Source of the DNA: Phycisphaerae bacterium
Lineage (GTDB): Bacteria > Planctomycetota > Phycisphaerae > UBA1845 > Fen-1342
NCBI GenBank assembly: GCA_028279405.1
Contig: JANQNU010000036.1
Location: 124,001 to 188,000, forward strand
Direction of reading: 5' to 3'
Length of the DNA: 64,000 bases
Shown one piece after another: positions 6,358 to 16,221 of the stretch. The translations under genes were made by a program, and so were the position numbers. Position 1 is the stretch's first letter; each line of letters starts with the position of its first letter. Below the pieces are notes generated by a model that had not been told where the DNA came from, searched no databases, and was given only the letters and a program-made list of their open reading frames with translations.

Positions 6358-9150
6358 TTACTTGCGGTCTACCGCATCGTTACCGAGGGTGCTGTTGCAG
6401 ATGATGGTATTGCCGTGGATCACATCGCGAGCGGTCGGGCAGCTCGGCGTTGTTCCGGCGATCAGACCGCCTCGCGCCATGACCGTATCGCCGGCCACGC
6501 ACGTGCCGAGATTCTCCAGTTCGTAGAGATGTCCATAGATATCGTCTCGCAGGAGGAGGCAGTCTCCGGACCGTACGAGCGTGCCGCGCGCGAAGAAGCA
6601 TTTACCGATTTCGTTGTCGGGGATCGCCAGCGCCGGGGCGGCAGGGAAGCAGAAGGGGTTATCCGTGCGGACGTCTCCACGGACCCAGATCCTTGTGCCG
6701 ATGTTGAAGCCGAAGTGGTTCTCGATCGCGTAGATCTCGCCACAATCCGCTCGGAAGTGGTAGCAGCCGCCTTGGGTAACGAACTCGACGCGGCCGCAGC
6801 CGCTGAACGTGCGGCACGGGCACCCGATTCCGATCCTGGTGAGGATGTTGGCGTCCGTATTGTCGACGTCGCCGTCGAAGTCGAGGTCGCCTTCGGCGTA
6901 TCCGACCAGGTTCGTCTGTCCGAGGTTGTGGTGGAGGATCTGCTCGTCATTGACGTCCACGCAGGAGTCGAAGTTGAGATCGCCGTAAGGGATGATGAAC
7001 AGGCGTTCCTCGAACTGGGACCGGCACCCGACTTGTCCGGTTGGCGAGCAGTTGCTTCCGCCGGGCGGCAGGGTGATCGTCAGGCTCGGAATGTACGGCT
7101 CGAAGAGACCGAACCCATTCGGGAAGTGGTAGGAATAGGGATGGTAGCTGACGATCCGATCGCCGTAGTCGTTGACCGCACGGACGACCCAGATGTATTC
7201 GAGCGGGCTGCCGTCAGCCGGCGGAAGCGCACAGGTCGGCACTTCGAGATTGTCGCTGAATCGGACGATCTGGCTCAGGACGATCTGGAACGCCGGCACT
7301 TCGCGCACCGTCTCGTACTTTCGCAGCAACTTCACTTCGTAGTGGTCGACGTATTGCGCGTGTCCCCAGCGGAAGTCGATGCAGTTGTCGGCGTCTTGGA
7401 CGATCGAAGCGCCGTCCGCGGGTGAGGTGAGTGCGAAGGGGCCGGGGGCGACGCCGAGTGGCGTGGTAGTGTTGTACGCGAATCGTAGGCGTACGGTGCG
7501 TTCTTTGAGCGGGCCGGCGAGTTGCAGGGTCAGCGTTGCGTTGAAGGTTGACGGCCAGTCGGATTGGGCGGCAACGCGGACGGTCAGGTTCCCCCCGGCG
7601 GGAATGGTCACGGTGCCGCTCGGAGCGTCCAGCAGTTGCCAGTCGACGCCGCGACCCTCGCTCAGGCCGAGGTCGACGGTGACGGGGCAGACACTCTGAT
7701 TGGTGTACACGACGGTCGCTTCGGCCCGCGTACCCACGATCACGGGAGCGGGTGTCAGCGAGACTTGCTCGTTGTCATCGACCGAAATGCCGTTGACGGT
7801 AATGTCGACCGTCTCGTTCAGGTTGGCGGAGTCGAACACGCACGGGCGTGCCAGGCTCGGCGAGATCTGGTCGATGGCGCACTGCGTAAAGTAGGAGCGG
7901 TCGCTGAAGACCGTGGTGCCGTTGATCGATTCCAGGTAGCAGCGGAACTGCTGCACGTGTCGGAAGTACATGATGCTGCAGTCGGTTGATCGGCACGATT
8001 CGCCACACGCGTCTGCAACGCCGAAGCAGTAGACGGCGCCCCAGACGAGTGCCGAGTTGTGTGAGAAGCCGGCGACGGCGTCCCATGGGACGCCGAACTG
8101 CGTGCTGGCGGCGTCGGACACGATCAGGAGGCCGTTGGGGCTCGTGCAGACCCTGCGGATACCGCCGGTGGCGTTCGCCGTATCGTGTCCGCGACCGGCG
8201 AGATAGGCGACAAAGGCGAGGTTCTCTTCAGTGATCGTGTCGGCCCACTCAGTGCGCATGATGCTGAGCAGCTGTTGCGTGTCGTTCGTGTAGGGATAGG
8301 GTGTCTCCTCTGCGGTCAGTCGCAGGCGGACCGTTCCCACGAGATGACGCAACGAGAGGTCGCGTTCGTACTTGGCGTTCACCGCATTGATGATGAACTC
8401 GATGTGCGCGACGGTCTCGCAGATTTCGCCGCTGGGACCGTCGGTCAGCGAAACGAAGATATAGTCGGTGTCGATTCCGATCTCGACCAGATGCAGGTCG
8501 GGAGTACAATCGACGAGCGGCGGCGTGATCGGATCGCACTCCGGAGGCACACCAGTGCTCAAGGCGACGTTGCGATCGAGCGTACCGGCCGGTCCCTCTA
8601 GCGCAGCCGTCGGCTCCGCGTTCGCCGACGCAATCGGCAGCTCAGCCGACGCAAGCGTCTCCGGTGAGATGATCACCGAAAGACCGTGCGGCGCATCCGG
8701 CAGCAACTCGCGCAGCGCAGCAACCGGATAGGTGCGTCCATCCGTTCGATAGATCACGCCCATCGGTCCTCGGGGGCTGTCAGATCCGACGAACCGTGAT
8801 CCGGGCCATTCGAGGACCGTTCCACGCCGCGTTCGGACCGGGCCCGGCGATACCTCCCGTTCGCGCCCGTCCGGCCCGGACACCAGCACCTTGAAATGGG
8901 GCCCGCGAAACGATACCCGTTCGAGGCTGACGGTGATCGGCTCGCCGTCGATCACCGCCGCATACTCCGACAGCGCCCCGTCGTCATATCGCTTCTGCAG
9001 CAGTGACGATCCGCTTGCGAACTCCTGGAGACGATGCACCCATTCCGCGTTCGGACCCTCCCCGGCGAGGATCGGCTGATCCTCCGCCTGGATTGGCCTG
9101 GCCGCGAGACTCGCAAGCGCGAGCAGGACTAGTTGTCGACGAGCCACCAT
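6358..9150 (-). CDS. Large secreted metzincin-like protein with degenerate zinc site and dockerin-like tail
   Basis: 930-aa exported protein; ATG 9150 has AGGAGG at 9159-9164. It has a Sec signal peptide (cleavage likely after PIQA), then a propeptide-like region. Around residues 220-430 it resembles reprolysin-type (M12) metallopeptidases: the fold region HLVEIGIDTDYIF, a helix with ETVAHIEFIINAVNAKY, and the Cys-rich end. The site expected to read HExxHxxGxxH reads HNSALVWGAVY (364-374): the glutamate and two histidines are lost, Gly371 stays. Next come beta-sandwich regions, a dockerin-like EF-hand pair (about 720-777, GDLNFDSCVDVND and GDLDFDGDVDNTD) and two tandem Cys-containing beta modules. 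It is probably a non-catalytic binding protein; peptidase activity is unlikely. Confidence 0.75.
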   Translation of the reverse strand: MVARRQLVLLALASLAARPIQAEDQPILAGEGPNAEWVHRLQEFASGSSLLQKRYDDGALSEYAAVIDGEPITVSLERVSFRGPHFKVLVSGPDGREREVSPGPVRTRRGTVLEWPGSRFVGSDSPRGPMGVIYRTDGRTYPVAALRELLPDAPHGLSVIISPETLASAELPIASANAEPTAALEGPAGTLDRNVALSTGVPPECDPITPPLVDCTPDLHLVEIGIDTDYIFVSLTDGPSGEICETVAHIEFIINAVNAKYERDLSLRHLVGTVRLRLTAEETPYPYTNDTQQLLSIMRTEWADTITEENLAFVAYLAGRGHDTANATGGIRRVCTSPNGLLIVSDAASTQFGVPWDAVAGFSHNSALVWGAVYCFGVADACGESCRSTDCSIMYFRHVQQFRCYLESINGTTVFSDRSYFTQCAIDQISPSLARPCVFDSANLNETVDITVNGISVDDNEQVSLTPAPVIVGTRAEATVVYTNQSVCPVTVDLGLSEGRGVDWQLLDAPSGTVTIPAGGNLTVRVAAQSDWPSTFNATLTLQLAGPLKERTVRLRFAYNTTTPLGVAPGPFALTSPADGASIVQDADNCIDFRWGHAQYVDHYEVKLLRKYETVREVPAFQIVLSQIVRFSDNLEVPTCALPPADGSPLEYIWVVRAVNDYGDRIVSYHPYSYHFPNGFGLFEPYIPSLTITLPPGGSNCSPTGQVGCRSQFEERLFIIPYGDLNFDSCVDVNDEQILHHNLGQTNLVGYAEGDLDFDGDVDNTDANILTRIGIGCPCRTFSGCGRVEFVTQGGCYHFRADCGEIYAIENHFGFNIGTRIWVRGDVRTDNPFCFPAAPALAIPDNEIGKCFFARGTLVRSGDCLLLRDDIYGHLYELENLGTCVAGDTVMARGGLIAGTTPSCPTARDVIHGNTIICNSTLGNDAVDRK

Positions 9151-9736
9151 TGCAATTCCTCCTCAGATTGGGCCATGACTTGTCGACAGGTCAGCCTGAC
9201 CGCGTTGATATCGACGAGCCTTGGCGAGGTAATCGCGCATCTGATCCAACAACCCGTTCGGAGGTCGAATGCGCGGGATACACAACGACTCCCGGTCGCT
9301 GTGGATGGTGGGGAACGAACCCATCGTGTGCGTGGTATCGAGGTTGATCGAGATTGATGTTGCTGTAAAACCGAATCGCGGCGTGCACAGGGGGCCTCCG
9401 CCGATCGGCAACGATCGGTCAGCGGAACAGGGCACACTCAAGCCGGCGCGCCTCGGACGGACTGCTGCAAGATCGGCGTGGCCGGCCGGTCAGGGCGAGG
9501 CGCCACGTCGCCCTTGAAGCAGGCAAACAAGTCGGAGGAACGCGCCGACACCGCTCTTCAGCACAGCCTGGGACCGGGAAGCCCGGCTGTTCGGGGGCGC
9601 GCTCCTTTGTTCTATACGACGTGAAACAGTGATCTATCCGGACGTTTTCTTTTTGGACGAGTGCGGAGCAGCCTGCTGAGCCTGGCTTCTTCGTTGGGGA
9701 GATGCAGATGCGCCAGGTGTCGGCGCACGGTCGTCG
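9151..9736. other. Intergenic region, no convincing gene
   Basis: About 590 bases between two minus-strand genes. Minus-strand frames of about 90-100 codons cross 9129-9441, but they overlap in different phases, lack a ribosome binding site and match no family I recognise. The bases nearest 9159-9164 are the AGGAGG of the metzincin-like gene. No clear hairpin terminator for the HD-GYP gene was found. Confidence 0.5.
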
Positions 9737-11440
9737 CTACTCCGTTTCCTCGACGTCGGATGGCGAGTAGTCGCGCATCGAGGGCGCGCGGGTTGACAGA
9801 TACCAGAGCGGCGGCATGAAGCCGTTGGCGGACGCCTCCCCTTGTCCGAGCGCCTCGGCAAGCTCGCGGAAGCGGTCGACCTGGCGCTCAAAGGCCTCGA
9901 CGACCAATGGGTCGAAGTGCCGGCCCTTTTGCTGGATGATGATATCGGCGGCGGCGGCGTGAGAGATCGGCTCCTTGTAAACGCGCCGCGTCGTCAGCGC
10001 ATCGTATACGTCGGCCAATGCGACGATCCGGGCCGGGAGCGGGATGTCGTGGCCGCTGAGGCCTTCGGGGTAGCCGCGCCCGTCGAATCGCTCATGGTGG
10101 TAGCGTGCGATCTCCTCCGCCGTCCGCATGAAGCGTGAATTGGGGAATCGCTCACGTACCGATCGTAAGCATTCGGCACCCGCGCCGGCGTGGGTGCGCA
10201 TGATCTCCATCTCTTCATCCGTCAGCCGGTCGGACTTCAACAGGATGCTGTCGGGGACCGCGACCTTACCGACATCGTGCAACGGCGTCGCCCGACGAAG
10301 GTCATCGATGAACGCATCGTTGATCTCCGGGAAGCGCGGGTGTCCGCGAAGCTCCTCGGCCAACAGCACGGCGAAAGTCGTCACGCGGTCGAGATGCCGG
10401 CCGGTGTTGTTGTCGCGGGCTTCGGTGAGTTCGACCAGCGCCGCGACGATCGAGTCGCGCGCCTGTTCGCGCGTGTGCCGCGCCCGGATGGCCAGGACCG
10501 CGGCCGCGACCGCGGAACATAGCAGTTCGATGCTCGGGATTTCTTCGTCACGGTAGACGGGAATCCCGTAGCGACCGTGGAACCAGGCCACGCCGATGAC
10601 GTGCTGGTCGCTTCCCGGGTCCGTCCCCGGAGAAACGAGCGGGACGAGCAACGCCGGGCTGGTGGCTTCCTCATCCCTTGCGGGCTGCGTTTCCGGTTCC
10701 GGAATGCGTCGTGTCTGCGCATCTCGAAACACGCCGTGAACGGTGGCGTCAGGGTGCGGTCGATGGTCTACGCGCCAGTCAGCGGGAATCTCGCCCGTGC
10801 CGGTTTCGTAGATCTGGGAAAAACCCAGTTCCTCGGTGATTGGATCGACCAGCAATATCGCGCTGCCGCGTGCGCCCAGAAATGCCGTCAGCTGCTCCGC
10901 CGCCATCGCCACGACTTGCTCTTCGTCCTGGCAGTGGTTGAGGCCCGTCGTGAGTTCCAACACCGCGAGCAGCGTCGTCGAGAGTTCTCCCCGGCGCTCG
11001 TTGGCACGACAGAAGTCCTGCCATGCCGCACGAAGTTTGCTGGCGGCCGCGACGCGGGTTGCCAACACGCCCCCGTCAACCGGCGCCGGCAGGTAGTCGA
11101 ACGCTCCGGCATCGATCAGCGCCAGCGCTGCGTCAGCTTCTAATGGCGGCCCCACCAGCAACAGCGGAACTGCCGCCCCGGTCAGCATGGGACACAGCGT
11201 TCGGGCGATTTCGAGCGGGTCGGAATCCGGGCCGAAGGCGTAGATCAGGCAGCTCGGATCGGCGATGTCGTTGATCAGTGCGTGCAGTTGGACGGGGTCG
11301 AACTCCTGGCACCGCAGGTAGCGCGCCGCGGAACGATCGAGCAGATGCTCGTAGGTCGACGCCAGCACGCCGGTCTCGTCGATGACGACGGCCGTTGCAA
11401 GCGTAGTGGTCGATCCCGGTTGACTGACAGACGATGGCAC
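9737..11440 (-). CDS. Receiver-like/GAF/HD-GYP domain protein
   Basis: Probable cyclic-di-GMP phosphodiesterase. The N-terminus (about residues 12-130) looks like a CheY-type fold, but the acidic phosphorylation pocket is not obvious, so it may be a pseudo-receiver. A GAF-like sensor follows (about 160-330) and then an HD-GYP domain with TPLHDVGK (His388, Asp389), a downstream YHHERFDGRGYP motif and ALADVYDALT, all expected for activity. GTG 11440 is chosen because GGAG lies 7 bases upstream; in-frame ATG 11503 and TTG 11554 would give longer forms with weak sites. It stands alone, and its partner cyclase is not in the window. Confidence 0.88.
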   Translation of the reverse strand: MPSSVSQPGSTTTLATAVVIDETGVLASTYEHLLDRSAARYLRCQEFDPVQLHALINDIADPSCLIYAFGPDSDPLEIARTLCPMLTGAAVPLLLVGPPLEADAALALIDAGAFDYLPAPVDGGVLATRVAAASKLRAAWQDFCRANERRGELSTTLLAVLELTTGLNHCQDEEQVVAMAAEQLTAFLGARGSAILLVDPITEELGFSQIYETGTGEIPADWRVDHRPHPDATVHGVFRDAQTRRIPEPETQPARDEEATSPALLVPLVSPGTDPGSDQHVIGVAWFHGRYGIPVYRDEEIPSIELLCSAVAAAVLAIRARHTREQARDSIVAALVELTEARDNNTGRHLDRVTTFAVLLAEELRGHPRFPEINDAFIDDLRRATPLHDVGKVAVPDSILLKSDRLTDEEMEIMRTHAGAGAECLRSVRERFPNSRFMRTAEEIARYHHERFDGRGYPEGLSGHDIPLPARIVALADVYDALTTRRVYKEPISHAAAADIIIQQKGRHFDPLVVEAFERQVDRFRELAEALGQGEASANGFMPPLWYLSTRAPSMRDYSPSDVEETE

Positions 11441-11644
11441 GAGAGGGCTCCAACCCCTTGGTTCCGCACATTGCCGATGTCGTACTTCTCGTGAATCGAC
11501 CATTCCAACAACATACTTGGGTGTCGTCGGCGTACTTCGAGTGGGATTGGCCAAGACCTGATAATAAGTGTCGGGAGGGGGACGTGATGTGCGGTACCGA
11601 ACGCCGCTCGTGCACGTTGCTGGAATCTTTGAACGGTTGTGCGG

Positions 11645-12244
11645 TCAGCGACCCGGCGCGCCCGACGTTACCGGGCCACGTTCGATGAGCCGCGCGAGAA
11701 GCCGACGTTCGAGCAGTACGTCGCGTCCGAGCGAAACCCAAACGTCGTTGGACTGTCCGGGAAGCAGCCCGCTCCGGGCCGGGAGTCGACGACTGTACAC
11801 CCCGATTGCGCCCGACGTCGTTGTGACCTGGCGCTGCGCCTGACTGAAGCGTTCTTTCTGCACCTCGACGCCGACCGCATAGCGCCCGTCGCTTACGCTC
11901 GACGTTTCCGGCGCAGCGACCGTCACGGTCACCGTTCGCCGAATGGTATGCAGGCTGGATTCGAGCGTCTGATAACCGCCCGGAGCGTCGCCTCGCCAGA
12001 ACTCGAACCATTGTTTGCTCGTGGTCGGCTCGCTACGAATCAGCCCGATACTGCGGTCGATCACTTCCGGCTGGAGGTCGTGCTCGCGGAGTACCGTCAG
12101 CGCATTGTCCACGAACGCCTCATAATCGGCGATGGGTACGTCTTCGGTCGTGGGGCCGACGGCGCGTTCCGGCGCCTGACAGCCGACGAGTAAGAGCGGA
12201 ATTGAGAGCATCGGACCGATAGTACGCAAAAGTACGGATTTCAC
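11645..12244 (-). CDS. Putative lipoprotein, unknown function
   Basis: About 200-aa protein starting at GTG 12244 (AGGG upstream). The leader VKSVLLRTIGPMLSIPLLLVGC has a good lipobox (LVGC), so it is likely lipidated at Cys22. An internal ATG at 12211 would shorten the leader too far. The mature part contains a mixed alpha/beta domain with no motif I recognise; the last third has alternating hydrophobic strands and ends RLIERGPVTSGAPGR. It is divergent from the putative small RNA at 12300-12478. Membrane attachment is inferred from the lipobox only. Confidence 0.65.
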   Translation of the reverse strand: MKSVLLRTIGPMLSIPLLLVGCQAPERAVGPTTEDVPIADYEAFVDNALTVLREHDLQPEVIDRSIGLIRSEPTTSKQWFEFWRGDAPGGYQTLESSLHTIRRTVTVTVAAPETSSVSDGRYAVGVEVQKERFSQAQRQVTTTSGAIGVYSRRLPARSGLLPGQSNDVWVSLGRDVLLERRLLARLIERGPVTSGAPGR

Positions 12245-12299
12245 GAGCGGCCCTATCTGAAAAGTCCAGTGTAGGCAAAGACTTATGTCGCATAATAGG

Positions 12300-12478
12300 G
12301 CTGTTCGGAGCGGATGCAAGCGGACGCTATCGGACCGCGGGCGGCATCGCGCCGATTCTGCCGGTTTTCGGCAGAAAAAGTCGCCTGCTTGAGAATTCGA
12401 AGGAAGAATATGGGTGGAAGCTGTCGTGTCCCCCTTCGGAGCCTCGGAACGGCCTGTTCGTTCCGGGGCTCTTTTTTT
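12300..12478 (+). ncRNA. Putative structured small RNA or attenuated leader
   Basis: This stretch of the divergent intergenic region ends in a strong terminator, yet no credible plus-strand gene ends there. It contains an 8-bp hairpin with a GTTTT loop (12356-12376) and the terminator hairpin (12439-12471). A CATAAT -10-like box lies at 12291-12296, without a clear -35. Either a small RNA of roughly 170-180 nt or an attenuated leader for the membrane protein gene at 12718 would fit. It does not match 6S, SRP, tmRNA or RNase P RNA by eye. The exact 5' end is a guess. Confidence 0.4.
12439..12478 (+). terminator. Orphan rho-independent terminator
   Basis: A 12-bp stem (12439-12450 with 12460-12471, one G-T pair) and a 9-base loop are followed by seven Ts at 12472-12478. 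Nothing coding ends just upstream on this strand. Confidence 0.85.
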
Positions 12479-12717
12479 GTCGGCCCATCCGGCAGCCCCT
12501 CTCGTTCCCCGGCGATCCGCGCGTCGAGGCGCAATTCTCTCCGCTCCATCACAAGATTCCCAGGGTGCGCGACTCCCGAATCGCACACCGCGGATCGGGC
12601 CTACGCGAGCCGCTTTCGCGGCTCAATGCGGCCGTTCTCCGCGCCCGCTGTTCGCGAATCGGGTTTCAAACATATCGGGCGCTTGATCGCGGTCGCATTG
12701 TGGCCGAAAATAGGTTT

Positions 12718-13233
12718 ATGCGGACGGGATACGGACTGCTACAGACGCGCTGGGCCATCCGCCTGTTATGGGCGGTGCTCTTCGTGAGTCACACGCCGGC
12801 TTGGCTGGGAGCCTTCTCCGGCGATGATGTCTCCTGGTTGCGCCTGTTGCTGATGACGCTCACGCAGGCGTTCTTCGTACTGAAGGTCGTCGACGCGCGC
12901 TGGCTGCGAATCCCGGAGGATCCGCAGTCGATCCTGCGATTCTGCGTGATCGTGGCCTTGTTGCACGCCGGTGTGATCCAACGTAACGCCGAGCCCGTCG
13001 ATCGCTTGCTGCTCGCGGATGGCGTGCAAATCGTGCTGGCGGCGGTAGCGCTACTGGCGGCGGCCGGAGGGCGGCGCATTCTGCGTCACTACCAGAGTCG
13101 CGTCCGGTCGATGCAGAACTACGCTACTGCGCTACTTCAGCATGTCTCTGAACGTGTCGGCGTCTTTGAGCGTGCGCCACGTCTACAGCTACACATCTTA
13201 TCGCGCACGATTGATCGCGCGCCTCCTGCCTAG
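12718..13233 (+). CDS. Small hypothetical membrane protein
   Basis: 171-aa protein beginning MRTGYGLLQTRWAIRLLWA at ATG 12718. The frame is open upstream, but that part has the composition of shadow sequence. Three to four hydrophobic segments are visible (about residues 15-35, 42-58, 74-90 and 102-118), with a basic cytoplasmic tail. No family is recognised. No strong ribosome binding site is seen, so the start is uncertain. It lies 240 bases downstream of the orphan terminator, which could act as an attenuator for it. Confidence 0.5.
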   Translation: MRTGYGLLQTRWAIRLLWAVLFVSHTPAWLGAFSGDDVSWLRLLLMTLTQAFFVLKVVDARWLRIPEDPQSILRFCVIVALLHAGVIQRNAEPVDRLLLADGVQIVLAAVALLAAAGGRRILRHYQSRVRSMQNYATALLQHVSERVGVFERAPRLQLHILSRTIDRAPPA

Positions 13234-13401
13234 TTGCGACTGTCCCCGTTGAGGGCGGCGCGTATTCGTCGCCTTCGTTCTGGAAGCCGACTCGAAGGGG
13301 TTTCGAGCGGTGGCTCAATCGCAACAGCTTCGTTCTAGTCGAATTCCGCGAGACTTGGTCCAGCGCTGCGCTGCGTGGTCTCACGGTGCAGGAGTTTCTC
13401 G

Positions 13402-14805
13402 ATGCGCTCATTCTCATTGTTCACTTTCGCGCTGCTCGTGGTTGTTGGTCCGACCGCGGGAGCGCTTGCGGAAAAGTATACGTTGCTGACCGGTGTTGAT
13501 GCCCGACGGAACCCGGGCAGCAGCCGAATGATTTTCATCAACCCGGGTCCTGGTGTGCCGGGGACGTTCTTTGACGGCGACCGCTTGGCCGGTACCGCCG
13601 ACGTTGGGGCAGCAGACATCGCATATGTCGGCGATCCGGGCCAGGGCCAGCCGATGTACATGCCGAACGAGTTCGGCGCGCTCAGCTTCCTGTATCGTCG
13701 CGGCAGCGTGCCGCTCGGGCCGGCGGGTTTGTTGCCCTTCATGGGCATCGAGTTTCTCGGTGGGCCACTGCTCGACCTCGATGGCGATCTCGACAACGGT
13801 GCGCGTAGTCTGGTTCCGGTGACGGGCGAGAGTGCGGTCGAGATCCCTGAGCAGGAGAGTTTCATCGAGCTGGAGTTCGACCTGGAGAACGACAGCGTGG
13901 CACTCGTCGATCTAGACGTGACGGGCAACAACGAGGGCGGGCCCGGGCAGGGGCCGGCGATCGCGACCGTATTGATTACGATTGCCGGCACGCAGCCGGA
14001 CGGTAGCAAGACCGGCGCGATCAACAACGGGGTGGACACGCGTAGCGGTACTGCGACGCCGTTCCTCGGAAACAGTGGGACGTTGGTCGGTGTCCATCGA
14101 ATCGAGGGTCTGGGTTACGAGCTGTGGGAGGATACCCTGCTGAATTCGCCGGCCACCGGTCCGATCCTCGGCACGTTGCAGTACCTTGGCACTTTCGATG
14201 GCTGGCTGATCGAGCGCGGAACCGACGATGCATTTCCGACGCTCGCGGGTGAGGGACTCGGGGCGACGCCGTGGCCGCTCGTCGATGGTTCGCAGGTGGG
14301 CAATACCTTTGCGACCGCCAACGGGGCCGCGGGTGGCATGGCGACGATCGCGTCGGGCCTTGGCGGCGACGATTTCACGTTCTTTGGCAACGGCGGATTG
14401 GCGCTCACGGATTTCGGCGGTGACCTTGGTGCCTACCTCGATGCCGTCGTGTTGCCAGTGGCACCGGCCGAGGCGGATCGCGTGGTGTACCTCCAGTCGG
14501 CGGGTTTCGGAATCAACAACAGCTTCGATCCCGTGTTTGGCGACACGGTCGGCTACGATGCGGTGATCATCGCCGTTGGGACAGGCGATGGTTGCGCCGG
14601 CTTCCTGCGTTGCGATGCGAACTGTGACGGCGTGGTCAGCGTTGGCGACATCAATGCGTTCGTACTGGCACTGACGCAGGGACAGGCTGCGTACGAGGCC
14701 GCGTTCCCGGACTGCAGCTTCGAGTGCAACAACGATACCAATCTCGATGGTTCGGTCACGGTTTCGGACATCAATCCGTTCGTCGAATGCCTCACGGGCG
14801 TTTGA
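13402..14805 (+). CDS. Secreted protein with dockerin-like C-terminal tail
   Basis: 467-aa exported protein. ATG 13402 is chosen because AGGAG lies about 8 bases upstream and the first residues form a clean Sec leader ([20 protein letters not shown], cleavage after ALA). The body is low in charge, rich in Gly, Asp and Thr, and looks like beta-sandwich or choice-of-anchor material; no catalytic motif is seen. The last ~65 residues carry two calcium-loop units ([18 protein letters not shown] and [18 protein letters not shown]), as in four other proteins of this window. The pseudopilin-like gene follows 23 bases later, so the two are probably co-transcribed. Confidence 0.72.
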   Translation: MRSFSLFTFALLVVVGPTAGALAEKYTLLTGVDARRNPGSSRMIFINPGPGVPGTFFDGDRLAGTADVGAADIAYVGDPGQGQPMYMPNEFGALSFLYRRGSVPLGPAGLLPFMGIEFLGGPLLDLDGDLDNGARSLVPVTGESAVEIPEQESFIELEFDLENDSVALVDLDVTGNNEGGPGQGPAIATVLITIAGTQPDGSKTGAINNGVDTRSGTATPFLGNSGTLVGVHRIEGLGYELWEDTLLNSPATGPILGTLQYLGTFDGWLIERGTDDAFPTLAGEGLGATPWPLVDGSQVGNTFATANGAAGGMATIASGLGGDDFTFFGNGGLALTDFGGDLGAYLDAVVLPVAPAEADRVVYLQSAGFGINNSFDPVFGDTVGYDAVIIAVGTGDGCAGFLRCDANCDGVVSVGDINAFVLALTQGQAAYEAAFPDCSFECNNDTNLDGSVTVSDINPFVECLTGV

Positions 14806-14828
14806 GTGGGGGGAGGAAGGAGTCCGTC

Positions 14829-15581
14829 ATGAAAACGAAACGGAACGCTTTCACGCTCATCGAGTTGCTGGTGGTGGTCGCGATCATTGCAGTGCTGATC
14901 GCGATCCTGCTGCCGGGACTGCGCGAGGCGCGCGGGCAGGCGCGGAAGGCTGTGTGCGGGTCGAACCTGCGGCAGGTGGGTATCGGCATCTACAACTATT
15001 GGACCGAGTGGAACGGGCGTGTGCCGCACATCGTCAGTCCGATGACCAACGCGGCCTTCGGCGATCCGGCGCGGACCGAGGCGGAGGTCGACCCGTTCGA
15101 TCGCGAATTGTGGCCCGAGTCGCTGCCGAACGTGCTGATGCCGCGCCATATGGGCGAAGTGCGTGAGGTGTTCGTCTGCCCGTCCGCGAACAACGGCTGG
15201 CCGCGGAACGTGGACGACGTCCGCTATGCGTATCGTCCGTCGAGCAGCAATCAGCCGAGCGGCTCGATTCGTCCTTTGGGGTCTTACGAGCGCGAGACGT
15301 TCGGCTTTATGGATGGACGGATGATGCGTCGGTTTCGCATGGATCTGCACGTGGACCCGTCCTCGCCGCAAGAGATCATCGACAATGCCATCGAGCTGGC
15401 CAAGTCGCGAGCGAGCTACGTTCGCGATCTGGTGAAGACACGTCGGCCCGGGGTCGACCCGGTGATCGGTCCGCACAAAGGCGGTATTCTGATGTTGAAC
15501 CGCGACTTGCAGGTCGAGTATCGCGGCCCGCAGGCTATCGCCGAAGATCTGGCACCGAACGGCGGCGGCGTGCAGTTCTGA
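14829..15581 (+). CDS. Type II secretion pseudopilin-like (planctomycete prepilin N-terminal) protein
   Basis: 250-aa protein with a class III leader: [18 protein letters not shown], where a prepilin peptidase would cut before Phe8. The hydrophobic helix is followed by [20 protein letters not shown], the signature of the large planctomycete prepilin-like family (DUF1559 and relatives). The C-terminal domain includes a short motif [27 protein letters not shown] lies just upstream of ATG 14829. It follows the dockerin-tailed protein gene by 23 bases. The genome is expected to hold many paralogues; the cargo or role of this one is unknown. Confidence 0.82.
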   Translation: MKTKRNAFTLIELLVVVAIIAVLIAILLPGLREARGQARKAVCGSNLRQVGIGIYNYWTEWNGRVPHIVSPMTNAAFGDPARTEAEVDPFDRELWPESLPNVLMPRHMGEVREVFVCPSANNGWPRNVDDVRYAYRPSSSNQPSGSIRPLGSYERETFGFMDGRMMRRFRMDLHVDPSSPQEIIDNAIELAKSRASYVRDLVKTRRPGVDPVIGPHKGGILMLNRDLQVEYRGPQAIAEDLAPNGGGVQF

Positions 15582-15594
15582 GATCGTTACGGGG

Positions 15595-15646
15595 AGGCGT
15601 CGCGGAGCGCTCGGCTGCGCTTCGCATGCAAGAAGCGACGCCTTTG
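15595..15646 (+). terminator. Probable hairpin terminator
   Basis: Nine-bp outer arms AGGCGTCGC (15595-15603) and GCGACGCCT (15635-15643) with a small inner stem (AGCGC/GCGCT), followed only by TTTG. The T-tract is weak, so termination may be partial. Confidence 0.45.
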
Positions 15647-15693
15647 TCGTCATCGCGTTCAGGCCACGGAGGGCGCCTGCTTCGCCGACACGG

Positions 15694-16194
15694 ATGGTCG
15701 GGACAATGTGGTTCGGGTTCATGACGACTGCCAATCAGATCGCGCGTACGGTTCCACGACCGATCTCGCAGGATTCCGCTCGGCGATTGGCGCGGCGCTG
15801 GTTGATCGCGTTTTCCATCGTGGTCGGGGTCGCGACCACGACCGGTACGCTGGCCTATTGTTATCCGCGCACGCTGGGACCGCTTCGGCCGTGGAATGTC
15901 TGGCTGCATGAAATCAGTGGGGACGCTGCCGTGCTGTTCAGCATCGGATACCTGATGGTCCACCTTCCGCGCGTCTGGCGATTCAAGCGATTCGTGGTCT
16001 CACGTTGGTCGGGTTTCGTGCTTCTTGGTATCTGGGGCGCTGCGGGTTTGACGGGTCTCTGGGGCCAGCTCATGCCGTTGGAGGCTGGTTCATGGACGTG
16101 GCTGGTGCACGTTTGGGCCAGTGTGTTGTGCGTGGTGCTCGGGTGCTTTCACGGATTGTGGGCGCTGCGGCCCAGCCGGTCGGGTGAAGCGTAG
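15694..16194 (+). CDS. Four-helix membrane protein with paired histidines (cytochrome b-like)
   Basis: 166-aa protein with four predicted membrane helices. Histidines sit in or at the ends of these helices: His72 (WLHEISG), His90 (YLMVHLP), His139 (LVHVWAS) and His153 (CFHGLWA). This spacing resembles DUF4405/cytochrome b561-like four-helix proteins that bind heme, so a heme role is possible but unproven. Starts at 15694, 15706 and 15721 are all possible and none has a good ribosome binding site; the first is used here. The next gene, another small membrane protein resembling DUF420, starts 28 bases later, and the two may work together. Confidence 0.6.
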   Translation: MVGTMWFGFMTTANQIARTVPRPISQDSARRLARRWLIAFSIVVGVATTTGTLAYCYPRTLGPLRPWNVWLHEISGDAAVLFSIGYLMVHLPRVWRFKRFVVSRWSGFVLLGIWGAAGLTGLWGQLMPLEAGSWTWLVHVWASVLCVVLGCFHGLWALRPSRSGEA

Positions 16195-16221
16195 TCGCAT
16201 CCGGTGTCGATCGAGGAACCT

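Noticed and set aside
9129-9441. Overlapping ~95-codon minus-strand frames upstream of the metzincin-like gene
   Set aside because: They overlap in different phases, lack ribosome sites and match nothing recognised.
12314-12787. Plus-strand frame through the orphan terminator
   Set aside because: A 12-bp terminator lies inside it, and its composition is that of shadow sequence.
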